From contig NZ_CYGY02000008.1 of assembly GCF_900007165.1 (NCBI RefSeq), positions 92,082 to 156,081 of the forward strand: a stretch of DNA of 64,000 nucleotides, read 5' to 3'. Position 1 is the first letter of the stretch. Each line of letters begins with the position of its first letter. The notes beneath the pieces were generated by a model that had not been told where the DNA came from, made no database searches, and saw only the letters and a list, made by a program, of their open reading frames with translations. Shown here piece by piece: positions 27,311 to 36,580 of this stretch. This stretch comes from Paraburkholderia piptadeniae. Lineage in GTDB: Bacteria; Pseudomonadota; Gammaproteobacteria; Burkholderiales; Burkholderiaceae. The translations under genes were made by a program, and so were the position numbers.

Positions 27311-27949
27311 ATGAGTCTACGTCTTGGCGATGTCGCACCGGACTTCGAGCAGGAGTCGAGCATCGGCCGCATCAGGTTCCACGAATGGCTGGGTGACAGC
27401 TGGGGCGTCCTGTTTTCGCACCCGGCGGACTTCACGCCCGTCTGCACGACGGAACTCGGGTTGACCGCGAAGCTTGCAAGCGAATTCGAGAAGCGCAACG
27501 TGAAGACGATCGCGTTGTCCGTCGACAGCAAGGAGTCGCACAACGAGTGGATCAAGGACATCAACGAGACACAGGCGGCAAGCGTCGGGTTCCCCATTCT
27601 CGCAGACGGCGACCGCAAGGTCTCGCAGCTGTACGACATGATCCATCCGAACGCGAACGAAACGCTGACGGTGCGCTCGCTCTTCATCGTCGACCCGAAG
27701 AAGAAGGTGCGCCTGATCATCACGTATCCGGCCAGCACGGGACGCAATTTCGACGAAGTGCTGCGCGTGATCGACTCGCTGCAACTGACGGACAACTATC
27801 AGGTCGCGACACCAGGCAACTGGAAGCATGGCGACGATGTCGTGATCGTGGCGTCGCTCAAGGATGAGGAAGAAATCAGGCGCAAGTTCCCGAAGGGCTA
27901 CAACGCGCTGCGTCCTTATCTGCGCATGACGCCGCAGCCGAACAGGTAA
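27311..27949 (+). CDS. 1-Cys peroxiredoxin (Prx6 family)
   Basis: This 212-residue thiol peroxidase reduces hydrogen peroxide and organic peroxides in the cytoplasm. The catalytic motif HPADFTPVCTTELG has the peroxidatic Cys at residue 45, and no second conserved Cys is seen, as expected for Prx6. The later segments RSLFIVDPKKKVRLIITYPASTGRNFDEVLRVIDSLQL and the C-terminal FPKGYNALRPYLRMTPQP match full-length family members. The start is preceded by AAGGAG. Confidence 0.93.
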   Translation: MSLRLGDVAPDFEQESSIGRIRFHEWLGDSWGVLFSHPADFTPVCTTELGLTAKLASEFEKRNVKTIALSVDSKESHNEWIKDINETQAASVGFPILADGDRKVSQLYDMIHPNANETLTVRSLFIVDPKKKVRLIITYPASTGRNFDEVLRVIDSLQLTDNYQVATPGNWKHGDDVVIVASLKDEEEIRRKFPKGYNALRPYLRMTPQPNR

Positions 27950-27972
27950 GCGTCGGCTCTCGGAGCAAGACA

Positions 27973-28007
27973 GAAAAGCCCGCGTTCATTGTGAACGCGG
28001 GCTTTTC
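27973..28007. terminator. Strong bidirectional terminator
   Basis: A perfect 16-bp stem (GAAAAGCCCGCGTTCA with its complement) and a 3-base loop lie between the peroxiredoxin stop and the convergent gcdH stop at 28049. The stem ends in AAAA/TTTT runs on both sides, so it can work in both directions. Confidence 0.92.
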
Positions 28008-28048
28008 GCTTACAGACTTCCTATGGATTCTTTGTGGATCGACGAGCG

Positions 28049-29239
28049 TCAGAAGAACGCCTGAATGCCCGTCTGCGCGCGTCCGAGAATGAGCGCGTGA
28101 ATATCGTGCGTGCCTTCGTACGTGTTCACGACTTCGAGATTCACCAGGTGCCGCGCGACACCGAACTCATCCGAAATGCCATTGCCCCCGAGCATGTCGC
28201 GCGCCATACGCGCGATGTCGAGCGACTTGCCGCATGAATTGCGCTTCATGATCGACGTGATCTCGACAGCTGCCGTGCCTTCGTCCTTCATCCGGCCAAG
28301 ACGCAGCACGCCTTGCAGGCCGAGAGTGATTTCGGTTTGCATGTCCGCAAGCTTCTTCTGGATCAACTGATTGGCGGCGAGGGGCCGGCCGAACTGCTTG
28401 CGATCGAGCGTGTACTGACGGGCCGTATGCCAGCACGCTTCGGCCGCGCCGAGCGCGCCCCACGCGATGCCATAACGCGCCGAGTTCAGACAGGTGAACG
28501 GTCCACGCAGACCCTTCACGCCCGGCATCAGATTTTCCTCAGGCACGAACACATCGTCGAGCACGATCTCGCCGGTGATCGACGCGCGCAAGCCAACCTT
28601 GCCGTGGATCGCGGGCGCGCTCAAACCCTTCCAGCCTTTCTCAAGGATGAACCCGCGAATCTCATCTTTGCCATCCGCTTGGAGCTGTGCCCAGACGACG
28701 AATACGTCCGCGATCGGCGAATTCGTGATCCACATTTTCGAACCGGACAGCGAGTAGCCGCCGTCGACTTTCTTTGCGCGCGTGACCATGCTGCCCGGAT
28801 CGGAGCCGTGGTTCGGCTCGGTCAGGCCGAAGCAGCCGATCCATTCGCCCGTCGCGAGCTTCGGCAGATATTTGTCCTTCTGCGCGTCGGAGCCGAATTC
28901 GAAGATCGGCACCATCACCAGCGACGACTGCACCGACATCATCGACCGGTAGCCCGAATCGACACGTTCCACCTCGCGTGCGATCAGCCCGTAGCTCACA
29001 TAGTTGAGGCCCGGGCCGCCGTACTGCTCGGGAATGGTCGGGCCGAGCAGGCCCAGTTCGCCCATCTCGCGGAAGATCGCGACATCCGTTTTTTCGTGGC
29101 GGAACGCTTCGAGCACGCGCGGCGCGAGCTTGTCCTGTGCATACGCCTGCGCGGCGTCGCGCACCATGCGTTCTTCTTCCGTGAGCTGCTGGTTGAGGAG
29201 CAGAGGGTCTTCCCAGTGAAACTGCGCGGCGGCTGCCAT
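28049..29239 (-). CDS. gcdH: Glutaryl-CoA dehydrogenase
   Basis: This 396-residue acyl-CoA dehydrogenase converts glutaryl-CoA to crotonyl-CoA and CO2 in lysine/tryptophan and aromatic degradation. FAD/substrate motifs include [15 protein letters not shown] and [16 protein letters not shown]. The catalytic Glu is in [24 protein letters not shown], the typical end of this enzyme. Length and both termini match the family. It is divergent from an IclR regulator at 29358, with a palindromic operator candidate between them. Confidence 0.93.
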   Translation of the reverse strand: MAAAAQFHWEDPLLLNQQLTEEERMVRDAAQAYAQDKLAPRVLEAFRHEKTDVAIFREMGELGLLGPTIPEQYGGPGLNYVSYGLIAREVERVDSGYRSMMSVQSSLVMVPIFEFGSDAQKDKYLPKLATGEWIGCFGLTEPNHGSDPGSMVTRAKKVDGGYSLSGSKMWITNSPIADVFVVWAQLQADGKDEIRGFILEKGWKGLSAPAIHGKVGLRASITGEIVLDDVFVPEENLMPGVKGLRGPFTCLNSARYGIAWGALGAAEACWHTARQYTLDRKQFGRPLAANQLIQKKLADMQTEITLGLQGVLRLGRMKDEGTAAVEITSIMKRNSCGKSLDIARMARDMLGGNGISDEFGVARHLVNLEVVNTYEGTHDIHALILGRAQTGIQAFF

Positions 29240-29314
29240 GACGTATCTCCTTTTCGACGGCAGTTAGCGATTTAACGCTTCCCACTCATCTCATGCTTGA
29301 CTTGAGTTCCGCTG

Positions 29315-29333
29315 TGCGAAACAATGTTTTGCA
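29315..29333. promoter_or_regulatory. Palindromic operator candidate between gcdH and its IclR regulator
   Basis: TGCGAAACAATGTTTTGCA is a 19-bp near-perfect palindrome, mismatched only at the fourth position and the centre. It lies in the 118-base divergent gap and ends 25 bases before the regulator start. IclR proteins bind palindromes of this size, so it is a reasonable site for control of both genes. Confidence 0.6.
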
Positions 29334-29357
29334 AACGACGATTGAGTTTAGCATCCG

Positions 29358-30164
29358 ATGTCGAAACCTGCATCCACGTCATCACTATCGGCGCGCGTTT
29401 CCGATTCGGTCGACGAACGCAAGTTCGTGGTCGCGCTGGCGCGCGGGCTCGACCTGCTGCGCGCGTTCCGGCCCGGCGAGACGCTGCTCGGCAACCGCGA
29501 CTTCGTCGAGCGCACGGGCTTGCCGAAGGCGACCGTCAACCGGCTCGCGTACACGCTGACAACACTCGGCTATCTGCGCTTCGACGAGGCGCTCGGCAAA
29601 TACGCGCTCGACGCGGGCGTGTTGTCGCTCGGCTTCGCGCTGCTGTCGGGCACCGACACGCTCGAACTCGCCCGCCCGCATATGCGCGACTTCGCGCGCG
29701 AGGTCGGCGCGGCGGTGTCGCTCGGCTGCCGCGACGGTCTGGACATGATCTATCTGGAGACGATCCGCAGCGAAACGGCGCTGACGCTCGGCCTCGCATC
29801 GGGTTCGAAACTGTCGATGCTGACGAGTTCGATGGGTCGCGCATACCTCGCTGTGCAATCCGCCGACGCGCGCGCCGCGCTGATCGCCGAATTGCAGCGC
29901 GCAGCCGGCGACGCAGGAGCGGAACAGGTCGCGCAGGCGCAGAAGGAAATCGACGCGTTCGCGGACGAGGGCTGCTGCTATTCGTTTCGCGACTGGCACG
30001 ACGACGTGAACGCCGTCGCCGTGCCGTTCAGGGACCCGCGCGACGGCCGGCTGCTGGTGCTGAGCTGCAGCGGACCGGCCTCGTCGATGGGGGAGAGCGT
30101 GTTTCGGGAAAAGGTCGCGCCGCGTCTGAAGGCGCTCGCGCGGCGCCTAGGCGACACCGCCTGA
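29358..30164 (+). CDS. IclR-family transcriptional regulator
   Basis: This encodes 268 residues. A winged helix-turn-helix occupies about residues 24-85 (ALARGLDLLRAFRPGETLLGNRDFVERTGLPKATVNRLAYTLTTLGYLRF). The effector domain follows (ARPHMRDFAREVGAAVSLGCRDGLDMIYLETIRSE, LTSSMGRAYLA, GCCYSFRDWHDDVNAVAVPF). It is divergent from gcdH and probably controls it in response to a glutarate-pathway compound; the effector is not readable from sequence. Confidence 0.92.
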   Translation: MSKPASTSSLSARVSDSVDERKFVVALARGLDLLRAFRPGETLLGNRDFVERTGLPKATVNRLAYTLTTLGYLRFDEALGKYALDAGVLSLGFALLSGTDTLELARPHMRDFAREVGAAVSLGCRDGLDMIYLETIRSETALTLGLASGSKLSMLTSSMGRAYLAVQSADARAALIAELQRAAGDAGAEQVAQAQKEIDAFADEGCCYSFRDWHDDVNAVAVPFRDPRDGRLLVLSCSGPASSMGESVFREKVAPRLKALARRLGDTA

Positions 30165-30193
30165 ATTCAGCGCACAGCGCACACCCGGCACCC

Positions 30194-31024
30194 TCAGGCC
30201 AGCCGATTCTCATGCACGACGAATAGCGGTCCCTGTACGAACCGCACGTCGTACTGCTGCAAGAGATCGAACTGTGCTTCCGTCGTCACGCGATTGAAGA
30301 TCAACGGGATTTTCAGCCGGTTCGCATAGCCGACAAGCGGCTTCACCATCGAATCGCGCAATGCTGAAGGCGCATCCATCTTGATGAAATCCAGTCTCGC
30401 CATGTCCGACACGGACAGGATCTGCCCTGCGTTCGGCAGATTGCCGGCGACCTTGAATCCATAGTGCTGATAGCTCTTGGTCAGATAGCCAAGAAATGTC
30501 CGATGCGCGACAGCCGCCGGCGGCAACTCGATCACGATGCGCGACGGATTCAACCCAAACGACATCAGCACGGTCGAGAAATGTCGGCCGTGGTCGTAGC
30601 GCACGCTTTTCAACAGCCGCTCGTGCACGCGCAGAAACAGCAGACCATGCCGCTGCGGCCCGAAGAAATTGATCGCGTGCATCGCGCGCGACATCCGGTC
30701 CAGCGCGACGAGTTGCTGATCGTCGGCGACTTGCTCGAACGGATCGAACGTGTCGGACTCCGTGCCGTCCAGCTGCTGCGTGATGGCCTGAAAGCCCAGC
30801 TCATCGCCGAAACGGTCCGCGCTCTCGGGTGCCGACGACAGCGACTGCGCGAGCGCGTGTACGGTGATGTCGAAGATCGGCTCATAGCTGCTGCCGATTT
30901 CCACGTTGTCGAACCTCGCGACCGCTTCGTCGGCGCGAATCCCTGTGCCCATTCTCAGATGCTCGCCGAGAAACGGGTGAGTGGAGGCGCGGTCGACGAG
31001 TTGGGGGATGGTCAGCGGGATCAT
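30194..31024 (-). CDS. Degenerate EAL-domain protein
   Basis: The 276-residue protein aligns by eye with EAL phosphodiesterase domains: YEPIFDI for Y-Q-P-I-V-D, IVIEL for the E-x-x-E strand, LDFIKMD for D-x-x-K-(I/M)-D, and VQGPLF for Q-G-Y-x-F. The catalytic signature itself appears as GFQAI in place of G-F-E-A-L, so the first metal-binding Glu is lost. It is therefore likely a cyclic-di-GMP binding or protein-interaction module and not an active hydrolase. No GGDEF or membrane segment is present. It is divergent from hmgA. The ATG at 31024 was chosen. Confidence 0.72.
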   Translation of the reverse strand: MIPLTIPQLVDRASTHPFLGEHLRMGTGIRADEAVARFDNVEIGSSYEPIFDITVHALAQSLSSAPESADRFGDELGFQAITQQLDGTESDTFDPFEQVADDQQLVALDRMSRAMHAINFFGPQRHGLLFLRVHERLLKSVRYDHGRHFSTVLMSFGLNPSRIVIELPPAAVAHRTFLGYLTKSYQHYGFKVAGNLPNAGQILSVSDMARLDFIKMDAPSALRDSMVKPLVGYANRLKIPLIFNRVTTEAQFDLLQQYDVRFVQGPLFVVHENRLA

Positions 31025-31191
31025 GAATGCGTTCGGGGGAGCAAAACCGGGATGCGGTTGGCGCCGCATGATTCGATGTTAGCAGCGGGTCGCCGCTCTT
31101 TCATGCACCAAATACTGATATGGATTTCGCCATCCGTGTGGTGATCGTGGCCCAACTGAGGGTTTACGTTAATTTCACTAATCATAATCTG

Positions 31192-31208
31192 TTTTACTAT
31201 TCGTAAAA
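31192..31208. promoter_or_regulatory. Inverted repeat in the hmgA promoter region
   Basis: TTTTAC and GTAAAA are perfectly inverted around five bases, in an AT-rich stretch (about 31160-31210) that contrasts with the GC-rich surroundings. It ends 50 bases before hmgA. It may be the operator of the homogentisate genes; no regulator is encoded beside it. Confidence 0.42.
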
Positions 31209-31258
31209 TGTAGGCGGCGCTGCGAGCAAGCGCGCGGCCGGGCATCTACGGAGATCAC

Positions 31259-32581
31259 ATGGAATCAACTACACGACGCGAAATCCAGCCGGGCTACCAG
31301 TCCGGCTTCGCTAACGAGTTCGCCACCGAGGCTTTGCCCGGCGCGCTGCCGCAAGGCCGCAATTCGCCGCAGCGCGCGCCGTACGGGTTGTACGCGGAGC
31401 AACTGTCGGGCACGGCATTCACGGCACCGCGCGGTCACAACCGCCGTTCGTGGCTGTACCGCATCCGGCCGGCGGCCGTGCATCAGCCGTTTACGGCGCT
31501 GCCGTCGCACCGGTTGGTCGCGAACTTCGCCGAAGTGCCGCCGACGCCACCCAACCAGTTGCGCTGGGACCCGCTGCCGATGCCGACAGAGCCGACCGAT
31601 TTCATCGACGGCTGGGTGACGATGGCGGGCAATGGCTCGGCGGAAGCGATGAGCGGCTGCGCGATTCACGTGTACGCGGCGAACCAGTCGATGGAGGCCC
31701 GCTTCTTCTACAACGCGGACGGCGAGTTGCTGATCGTGCCGCAGGCCGGGCGTCTGTCGATCTTCACCGAACTGGGCAAGCTCGACGTAGAGCCGTTCGA
31801 GATCGCGGTGATTCCGCGCGGCGTGCGCTTTTCGGTGGCGCTGCCGGACGGCAAGGCGAGCGGCTATATCTGCGAGAACTTCGGCGCGCAACTGCGTCTG
31901 CCGGACCTCGGACCGATCGGCTCGAACGGTCTCGCGAATCCGCGCGATTTCCTCACGCCGCACGCGGCCTACGAAGACCGCGAAGGCGACTTCGAACTGG
32001 TCGCGAAGATGAACGGCCATCTGTGGCGCGCGGATATCGGTCATTCGCCGCTCGACGTCGTCGCGTGGCACGGCAACTACGCGCCATACAAATACGATCT
32101 GCGGCACTTCAACACGATCGGCTCGATCAGCTACGACCATCCGGACCCGTCGATCTTTCTCGTGCTGCAGTCACAGAGCGATACGCCGGGCGTCGACACG
32201 ATCGACTTCGTGATCTTTCCGCCGCGCTGGCTCGCTGCCGAAGATACGTTCCGTCCGCCATGGTTCCACCGCAATGTTGCGAGCGAGTTCATGGGCCTCG
32301 TGCACGGCGCGTACGACGCGAAAGCAGAAGGCTTCGTGCCGGGCGGCGCGAGCCTGCACAACTGCATGTCGGGCCACGGCCCGGATGCCGAAACGTTCGA
32401 GAAGGCATCGAATATCGATACCTCGAAGCCGAACAAGGTCGACAACACGATGGCCTTCATGTTCGAAACGCGCACACTGATCAAGCCGACGCGTTTCGCG
32501 CTCGAAACCGCGCAGCTTCAGGCGCATTACTTCGAGTGCTGGCAAGGTCTCAAGAAACACTTCAACCCGGAGCAACGATGA
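31259..32581 (+). CDS. hmgA: Homogentisate 1,2-dioxygenase
   Basis: This 440-residue Fe(II) ring-cleaving enzyme opens homogentisate to maleylacetoacetate in tyrosine/phenylalanine breakdown. The N-terminal [26 protein letters not shown] and the C-terminal active-site stretch [21 protein letters not shown], with the metal-binding His and Glu, are characteristic. [15 protein letters not shown] follows. The ATG comes 11 bases after GGAG. Its stop overlaps the start of fahA (ATGA), so the pair is coupled. Confidence 0.97.
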   Translation: MESTTRREIQPGYQSGFANEFATEALPGALPQGRNSPQRAPYGLYAEQLSGTAFTAPRGHNRRSWLYRIRPAAVHQPFTALPSHRLVANFAEVPPTPPNQLRWDPLPMPTEPTDFIDGWVTMAGNGSAEAMSGCAIHVYAANQSMEARFFYNADGELLIVPQAGRLSIFTELGKLDVEPFEIAVIPRGVRFSVALPDGKASGYICENFGAQLRLPDLGPIGSNGLANPRDFLTPHAAYEDREGDFELVAKMNGHLWRADIGHSPLDVVAWHGNYAPYKYDLRHFNTIGSISYDHPDPSIFLVLQSQSDTPGVDTIDFVIFPPRWLAAEDTFRPPWFHRNVASEFMGLVHGAYDAKAEGFVPGGASLHNCMSGHGPDAETFEKASNIDTSKPNKVDNTMAFMFETRTLIKPTRFALETAQLQAHYFECWQGLKKHFNPEQR

Positions 32582-33888
32582 ACGCATTGAGCGATCTTCA
32601 GGCGACGCTCGATGCGTCGCGCAAGAGTTGGGTCGAATCGGCGAACGAGCCGGCCTGCGACTTCCCGATTCAGAATCTGCCGTTCGGCATCTTCAGCGAT
32701 GGGCTGAACTCGACGCGCCGCGCGGGCGTCGCGATCGGCGATTGCATCGTCGACCTGGCCGCGCTCGAAAGCGCGGGCCTGCTGACGGTGCCTTCGTCGA
32801 GCGCGGGCGACAGCGTATTCGTGCGCGACGCATTGAACGACTTCATCGCGCTTGGCCGCGATGTATGGCGCAGCGTGCGCATCCAGCTGAGCAAGCTGCT
32901 CTCGCGCGATAACGCGACGCTGCGCGACGACGCCGAGTTGAAGCGCCGCGCGCTGATCCGCCAGGCCGACGCGACGCTACATCTGCCCGTGCAGATTCCG
33001 GGCTACACGGATTTCTATTCGTCGAAGGAACATGCGACGAACGTCGGCTCGATGTTCCGCGATCCGAAGAATGCGCTGTTGCCGAACTGGTCGGAGATTC
33101 CGATCGGGTACAACGGACGCGCGTCGTCGGTGGTGGTGAGCGGCACGCCCGTGCGCCGTCCGAATGGCCAGCTGAAGCTGCCCGATCAGGAGCGGCCGGT
33201 CTTCGGCGCGTGCCGCAAGCTCGATATCGAACTGGAGACGGGCTTCATCGTCGGACGCGGCAATGCACTCGGCGAGCCGATTCCATGCGCGGAAGCGGAA
33301 CAGAATATCTTCGGCATGGTGCTGCTCAACGACTGGAGCGCGCGCGACATCCAGCAGTGGGAATATGTGCCGCTCGGGCCGTTCAACGCGAAGACGTTCG
33401 CCACCACAATCTCGCCGTGGATCGTCACGCTCGACGCGCTCGAACCATTCCGCGTCGCGCAGCCCGCGCAGGAACCGCAGCCGCTCGACTATCTGCGCCA
33501 CAGCGGCGAGCACGCGTTCGACATTTCGCTCGAAGTGCTGCTGAAGCCGCAAGGCGCGAATGAAGCGACGACGATTGCGCGCACGAACTTCCGTCACATG
33601 TACTGGACGATGGCGCAGCAGCTCGCGCATCACACGGTGTCGGGCTGCAATACGCGCGTCGGCGATCTGATGGGCTCGGGCACAATCAGCGGTCCGACCG
33701 ACGATTCGTTCGGCAGCCTGCTCGAACTCACGTGGAACGGCAAGAAGCCGCTGCCACTGAAGGAAGGCGGCACGCGCGCGTTCATCGAGGACGGCGACGA
33801 GCTGACGCTCGCGGGATGGTGTCAGGGCGACGGCTATCGCGTCGGCTTTGGCACATGTGTCGGCGAAATTTTGCCGGCGCGTCAGTGA
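32578..33888 (+). CDS. fahA: Fumarylacetoacetase
   Basis: This 436-residue enzyme makes the last step of homogentisate breakdown, splitting fumarylacetoacetate into fumarate and acetoacetate. The metal site D-F-Y-S-S-K-E-H-A is at about residue 140. E-L-E-T-G-F-I-V-G and [26 protein letters not shown] follow, all standard for FAH. Maleylacetoacetate isomerase (maiA) is not in the window, so it is either elsewhere or the isomerisation is glutathione-dependent and encoded at another locus. Confidence 0.96.
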   Translation: MNALSDLQATLDASRKSWVESANEPACDFPIQNLPFGIFSDGLNSTRRAGVAIGDCIVDLAALESAGLLTVPSSSAGDSVFVRDALNDFIALGRDVWRSVRIQLSKLLSRDNATLRDDAELKRRALIRQADATLHLPVQIPGYTDFYSSKEHATNVGSMFRDPKNALLPNWSEIPIGYNGRASSVVVSGTPVRRPNGQLKLPDQERPVFGACRKLDIELETGFIVGRGNALGEPIPCAEAEQNIFGMVLLNDWSARDIQQWEYVPLGPFNAKTFATTISPWIVTLDALEPFRVAQPAQEPQPLDYLRHSGEHAFDISLEVLLKPQGANEATTIARTNFRHMYWTMAQQLAHHTVSGCNTRVGDLMGSGTISGPTDDSFGSLLELTWNGKKPLPLKEGGTRAFIEDGDELTLAGWCQGDGYRVGFGTCVGEILPARQ

Positions 33889-33943
33889 CGTCTATCACAC
33901 GGCTCACATCGGTGTATCGTTCGCGGACGTGAACTGTGCTTAT

Positions 33944-33977
33944 GAAGCCGCGCGCAGCATCGAATGCGCGCGGCTTC
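33944..33977. terminator. Bidirectional terminator after fahA
   Basis: A perfect 13-bp stem GAAGCCGCGCGCA/TGCGCGCGGCTTC with an 8-base loop is followed by TTCGTT. It lies between the fahA stop (33888) and the stop of the convergent MFS gene (33985). Confidence 0.85.
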
Positions 33978-33984
33978 TTCGTTA

Positions 33985-35142
33985 TCACGACGCCGCGCTT
34001 ACCACGCCGCGCCGCTTCTCCCACACGGCCGCCGCGAGAAACGTCAGCGCGCTCGCGAGCACCACGCCGATCAGCGCGTCGTTGCCGACGCTCTTCATCA
34101 ATGCGCCCGCGATCAGCGGTCCGCCGAAACTCGCGATACTCCACGAAGCGCCGACGAGCGAACTCGCCGACACCAGCGCCACGCCGCGAAAGCGTTCGCC
34201 GCACGCGACGAGCGACAGCGTATAGATCGCGCCCGCCGCCGCGCCCAGCACATAGAGCAGCGGCCAGCACAGCCACGGCGACTGCACGACCCATGGCAAG
34301 AGCGGGAGCAGCACGACGACGAGCACCGCGCAACCGATATGCACGCGCTCGCGTCCGAGGTGATCGGCGAGCCAGCCGATCGGAAACTGCATCGTCGTGT
34401 CGCCGAGCAGCAGCGCCGACGCGAACAGCACGGCCACGTCGGTCGCGACGCCATGCGCCATTGCGAAGAGCGGCATCAGCGAAAGCGCGATCGTGTCGAA
34501 CAGCGCGAAGAAGCCCGTCCCGATCACGAGCGCGGGCATCTGCGGCAGCACCCGGCGCCAGTTGCCGTGCGGCTCGTGTTCGTCGGAGGCATGGGGCGTC
34601 GAGCGGATCATCGACAGCACGGGCAGCGCGACCAGAAAGATCACGCCGCAGATCACGAAGCGCCAATGGTCGAACCGCGCGATCTGGCTCACGAGCACAG
34701 GGCCCGCCATCTGGAACAGCGTGAAGTTCGTCGCATAGATCGCGACGACGCGCCCGCGCGATGCATCGTCCGCGAGCTGGTTCACCCATGCCTCGCCGAT
34801 CGTGAAGAGCAGCATTAGCGCCGCCCCGCAAAACACCCGCAACAGGCCCCATACGAACAGATTCGGCGTGGCCTGCATCAGCGCGGTCGCGACGGCGACG
34901 ACCAGCACCGAGCCGATGATCGCTTCGCGGCCGCCGCAGCGCGCGGCGATCCGGCCGGCGATGGGCACGACCAGCAGGCCGCCGCCCGCCTGCGCGGCCG
35001 TCAGCAGGCCGACGACGTCGGTGCCGTAGCCGGCCTGTGTCAGCGCGAGGGCGGTAAGGGGAAGCGTCGCGCCGCTGCCGAGGCCGACCACGGCCACGCT
35101 CAGGATCAGCGCGAGGAAATCGCGGGAGAGGACGACTTTCAT
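33985..35142 (-). CDS. MFS transporter (YcaD-like)
   Basis: The 385-residue protein has about twelve membrane helices. The N-terminal half includes FLALILSVAVVGLGSGATLPLTALAL and the loop GRIAARCGGREAIIGSVLV between helices 2 and 3. The second half has GWLADHLGRERVHIG. No substrate can be assigned. It follows the other MFS gene (start 36378, stop 35221) on the same strand after a 78-base gap, so the two may be co-transcribed. Confidence 0.85.
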   Translation of the reverse strand: MKVVLSRDFLALILSVAVVGLGSGATLPLTALALTQAGYGTDVVGLLTAAQAGGGLLVVPIAGRIAARCGGREAIIGSVLVVAVATALMQATPNLFVWGLLRVFCGAALMLLFTIGEAWVNQLADDASRGRVVAIYATNFTLFQMAGPVLVSQIARFDHWRFVICGVIFLVALPVLSMIRSTPHASDEHEPHGNWRRVLPQMPALVIGTGFFALFDTIALSLMPLFAMAHGVATDVAVLFASALLLGDTTMQFPIGWLADHLGRERVHIGCAVLVVVLLPLLPWVVQSPWLCWPLLYVLGAAAGAIYTLSLVACGERFRGVALVSASSLVGASWSIASFGGPLIAGALMKSVGNDALIGVVLASALTFLAAAVWEKRRGVVSAAS

Positions 35143-35220
35143 CGGGCGAGATGCTACTACGCCGTGATGTCATGCGCACCGTCGGATGGCCGGGTGCAGG
35201 CGTTCGATATGCGTCGGCGC

Positions 35221-36378
35221 TCAGCCCGCCACGGGCAGCCGCCGGTCGAGCGAAACGGACCACCACGTGAGCGCAACAGCCGCGGTCGCCGTCGCGACGC
35301 CGACCCACGGCAGCGACGTCAGCGGCGCGCCCGCGCCGATCGCCATGCCGCCGAGCCACGCGCCCGTCGCATTGCCGAGGTTGAAGGCGCCCTGATTGAG
35401 CGTCGACGCGAGATTCGGCGCGCTGCTCGCGCGGTCGACGATGAGCATTTGCAGCGGCGGCACGATCGCGAAGGCGAGCACGCCCCACAGGAAGATCGTG
35501 ATCATCGCCGGGATTTCGCTGTGCATCGTGATCGCGAAGACCGACAGGATCGCGACGATCGCGAGCAAGAACGACAGCAGCGAATGCACGGGACGCCAGT
35601 CCGCGAGCTTGCCGCCGAGCGTGCTGCCGACCGTCAGCCCGAGGCCGAACAGCAGCAGCACCATCGTCACGGCATGCGGCGTGAAGCCCGTCACGTCTTC
35701 GAGGATCGGCGTGATGTAGGTGAAGGTCGAGAAGAGGCTCGCCGATGCGAGCACGCTCGTGCCCAGCACCATCAGCACCTGCGGATTCTTCAGCACCGTG
35801 AACTCGTGGACGAGGCTTGCCTTCTGCATCTCGATCTTCGACGGCAGGCACAGCGCGAGCGCGACGGCCGCGATCACGCCGATGCCCGTCACGGCCCAGA
35901 ACGTCGCGCGCCAGCCGACAGCCTGGCCGAGCGCCGTGCCGAGCGGCACGCCCAGCACGTTCGCGAGCGTGAGGCCCGTGAACATAAGCGCGATGGCCTG
36001 CGCGCGGCGGTTCGGCGCGACGAGCCCCGCTGCGACGACCGAGCCGATGCCGAAGAACGCGCCATGACAGAACGCCGTCACGATGCGCGCGGCCATCAGC
36101 ACCGCATAGCCCGGTGCGATCGCGCACAGCAGATTGCCGACGATAAAGATGCCAATCAGGCTCATCAGCGCTTTCTTGCGCGGCATGTTGGCCACCGCGA
36201 TGGCGACGATCGGCGCGCCGATCGTCACGCCAAGCGCATACGCGGACACCAGCATGCCCGCGGCCGGAATCGACACGCTCAGATCGCGCGCGACATCGGG
36301 CAGCAGCCCCATGATGACGAACTCGGTGGTACCGATACCAAACGCGGCAACGGCAAGGGCAAGCAGAGGCAAGGGCAT
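35221..36378 (-). CDS. MFS transporter, DHA1 family (AraJ/YdhP-like exporter)
   Basis: This encodes 385 residues. The start MPLPLLALAVAAFGIGTTEFVIMGLLPDVARDLSVSIPAAG and the LVSAYALGVTIGAP segment are typical of the AraJ/PbuE/YdhP group of drug, sugar or nucleoside exporters. Twelve hydrophobic helices are visible. The ATG at 36378 was chosen; the open frame upstream to 36918 overlaps the next gene antisense-wise and lacks membrane character. Substrate is unknown. Confidence 0.88.
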   Translation of the reverse strand: MPLPLLALAVAAFGIGTTEFVIMGLLPDVARDLSVSIPAAGMLVSAYALGVTIGAPIVAIAVANMPRKKALMSLIGIFIVGNLLCAIAPGYAVLMAARIVTAFCHGAFFGIGSVVAAGLVAPNRRAQAIALMFTGLTLANVLGVPLGTALGQAVGWRATFWAVTGIGVIAAVALALCLPSKIEMQKASLVHEFTVLKNPQVLMVLGTSVLASASLFSTFTYITPILEDVTGFTPHAVTMVLLLFGLGLTVGSTLGGKLADWRPVHSLLSFLLAIVAILSVFAITMHSEIPAMITIFLWGVLAFAIVPPLQMLIVDRASSAPNLASTLNQGAFNLGNATGAWLGGMAIGAGAPLTSLPWVGVATATAAVALTWWSVSLDRRLPVAG

Positions 36379-36580
36379 GTTGGGACTTTCACGGGAGGGG
36401 CGCCGGCGGGCAGGGACGCCGTTCGCGTTGCCGTCGCGCGCTTTCGGGACGAGTGCGCAGGCGTCAGCAAGGGTAAATCTGTAGGGGATTGTACCTAAGC
36501 CAACCCCGCTGTGCTGACGGCCTGACGCGCTGTTGTATTTCGGCGATTGCAATGTGACTGCGCCAAGAAAATGCCTTGTT

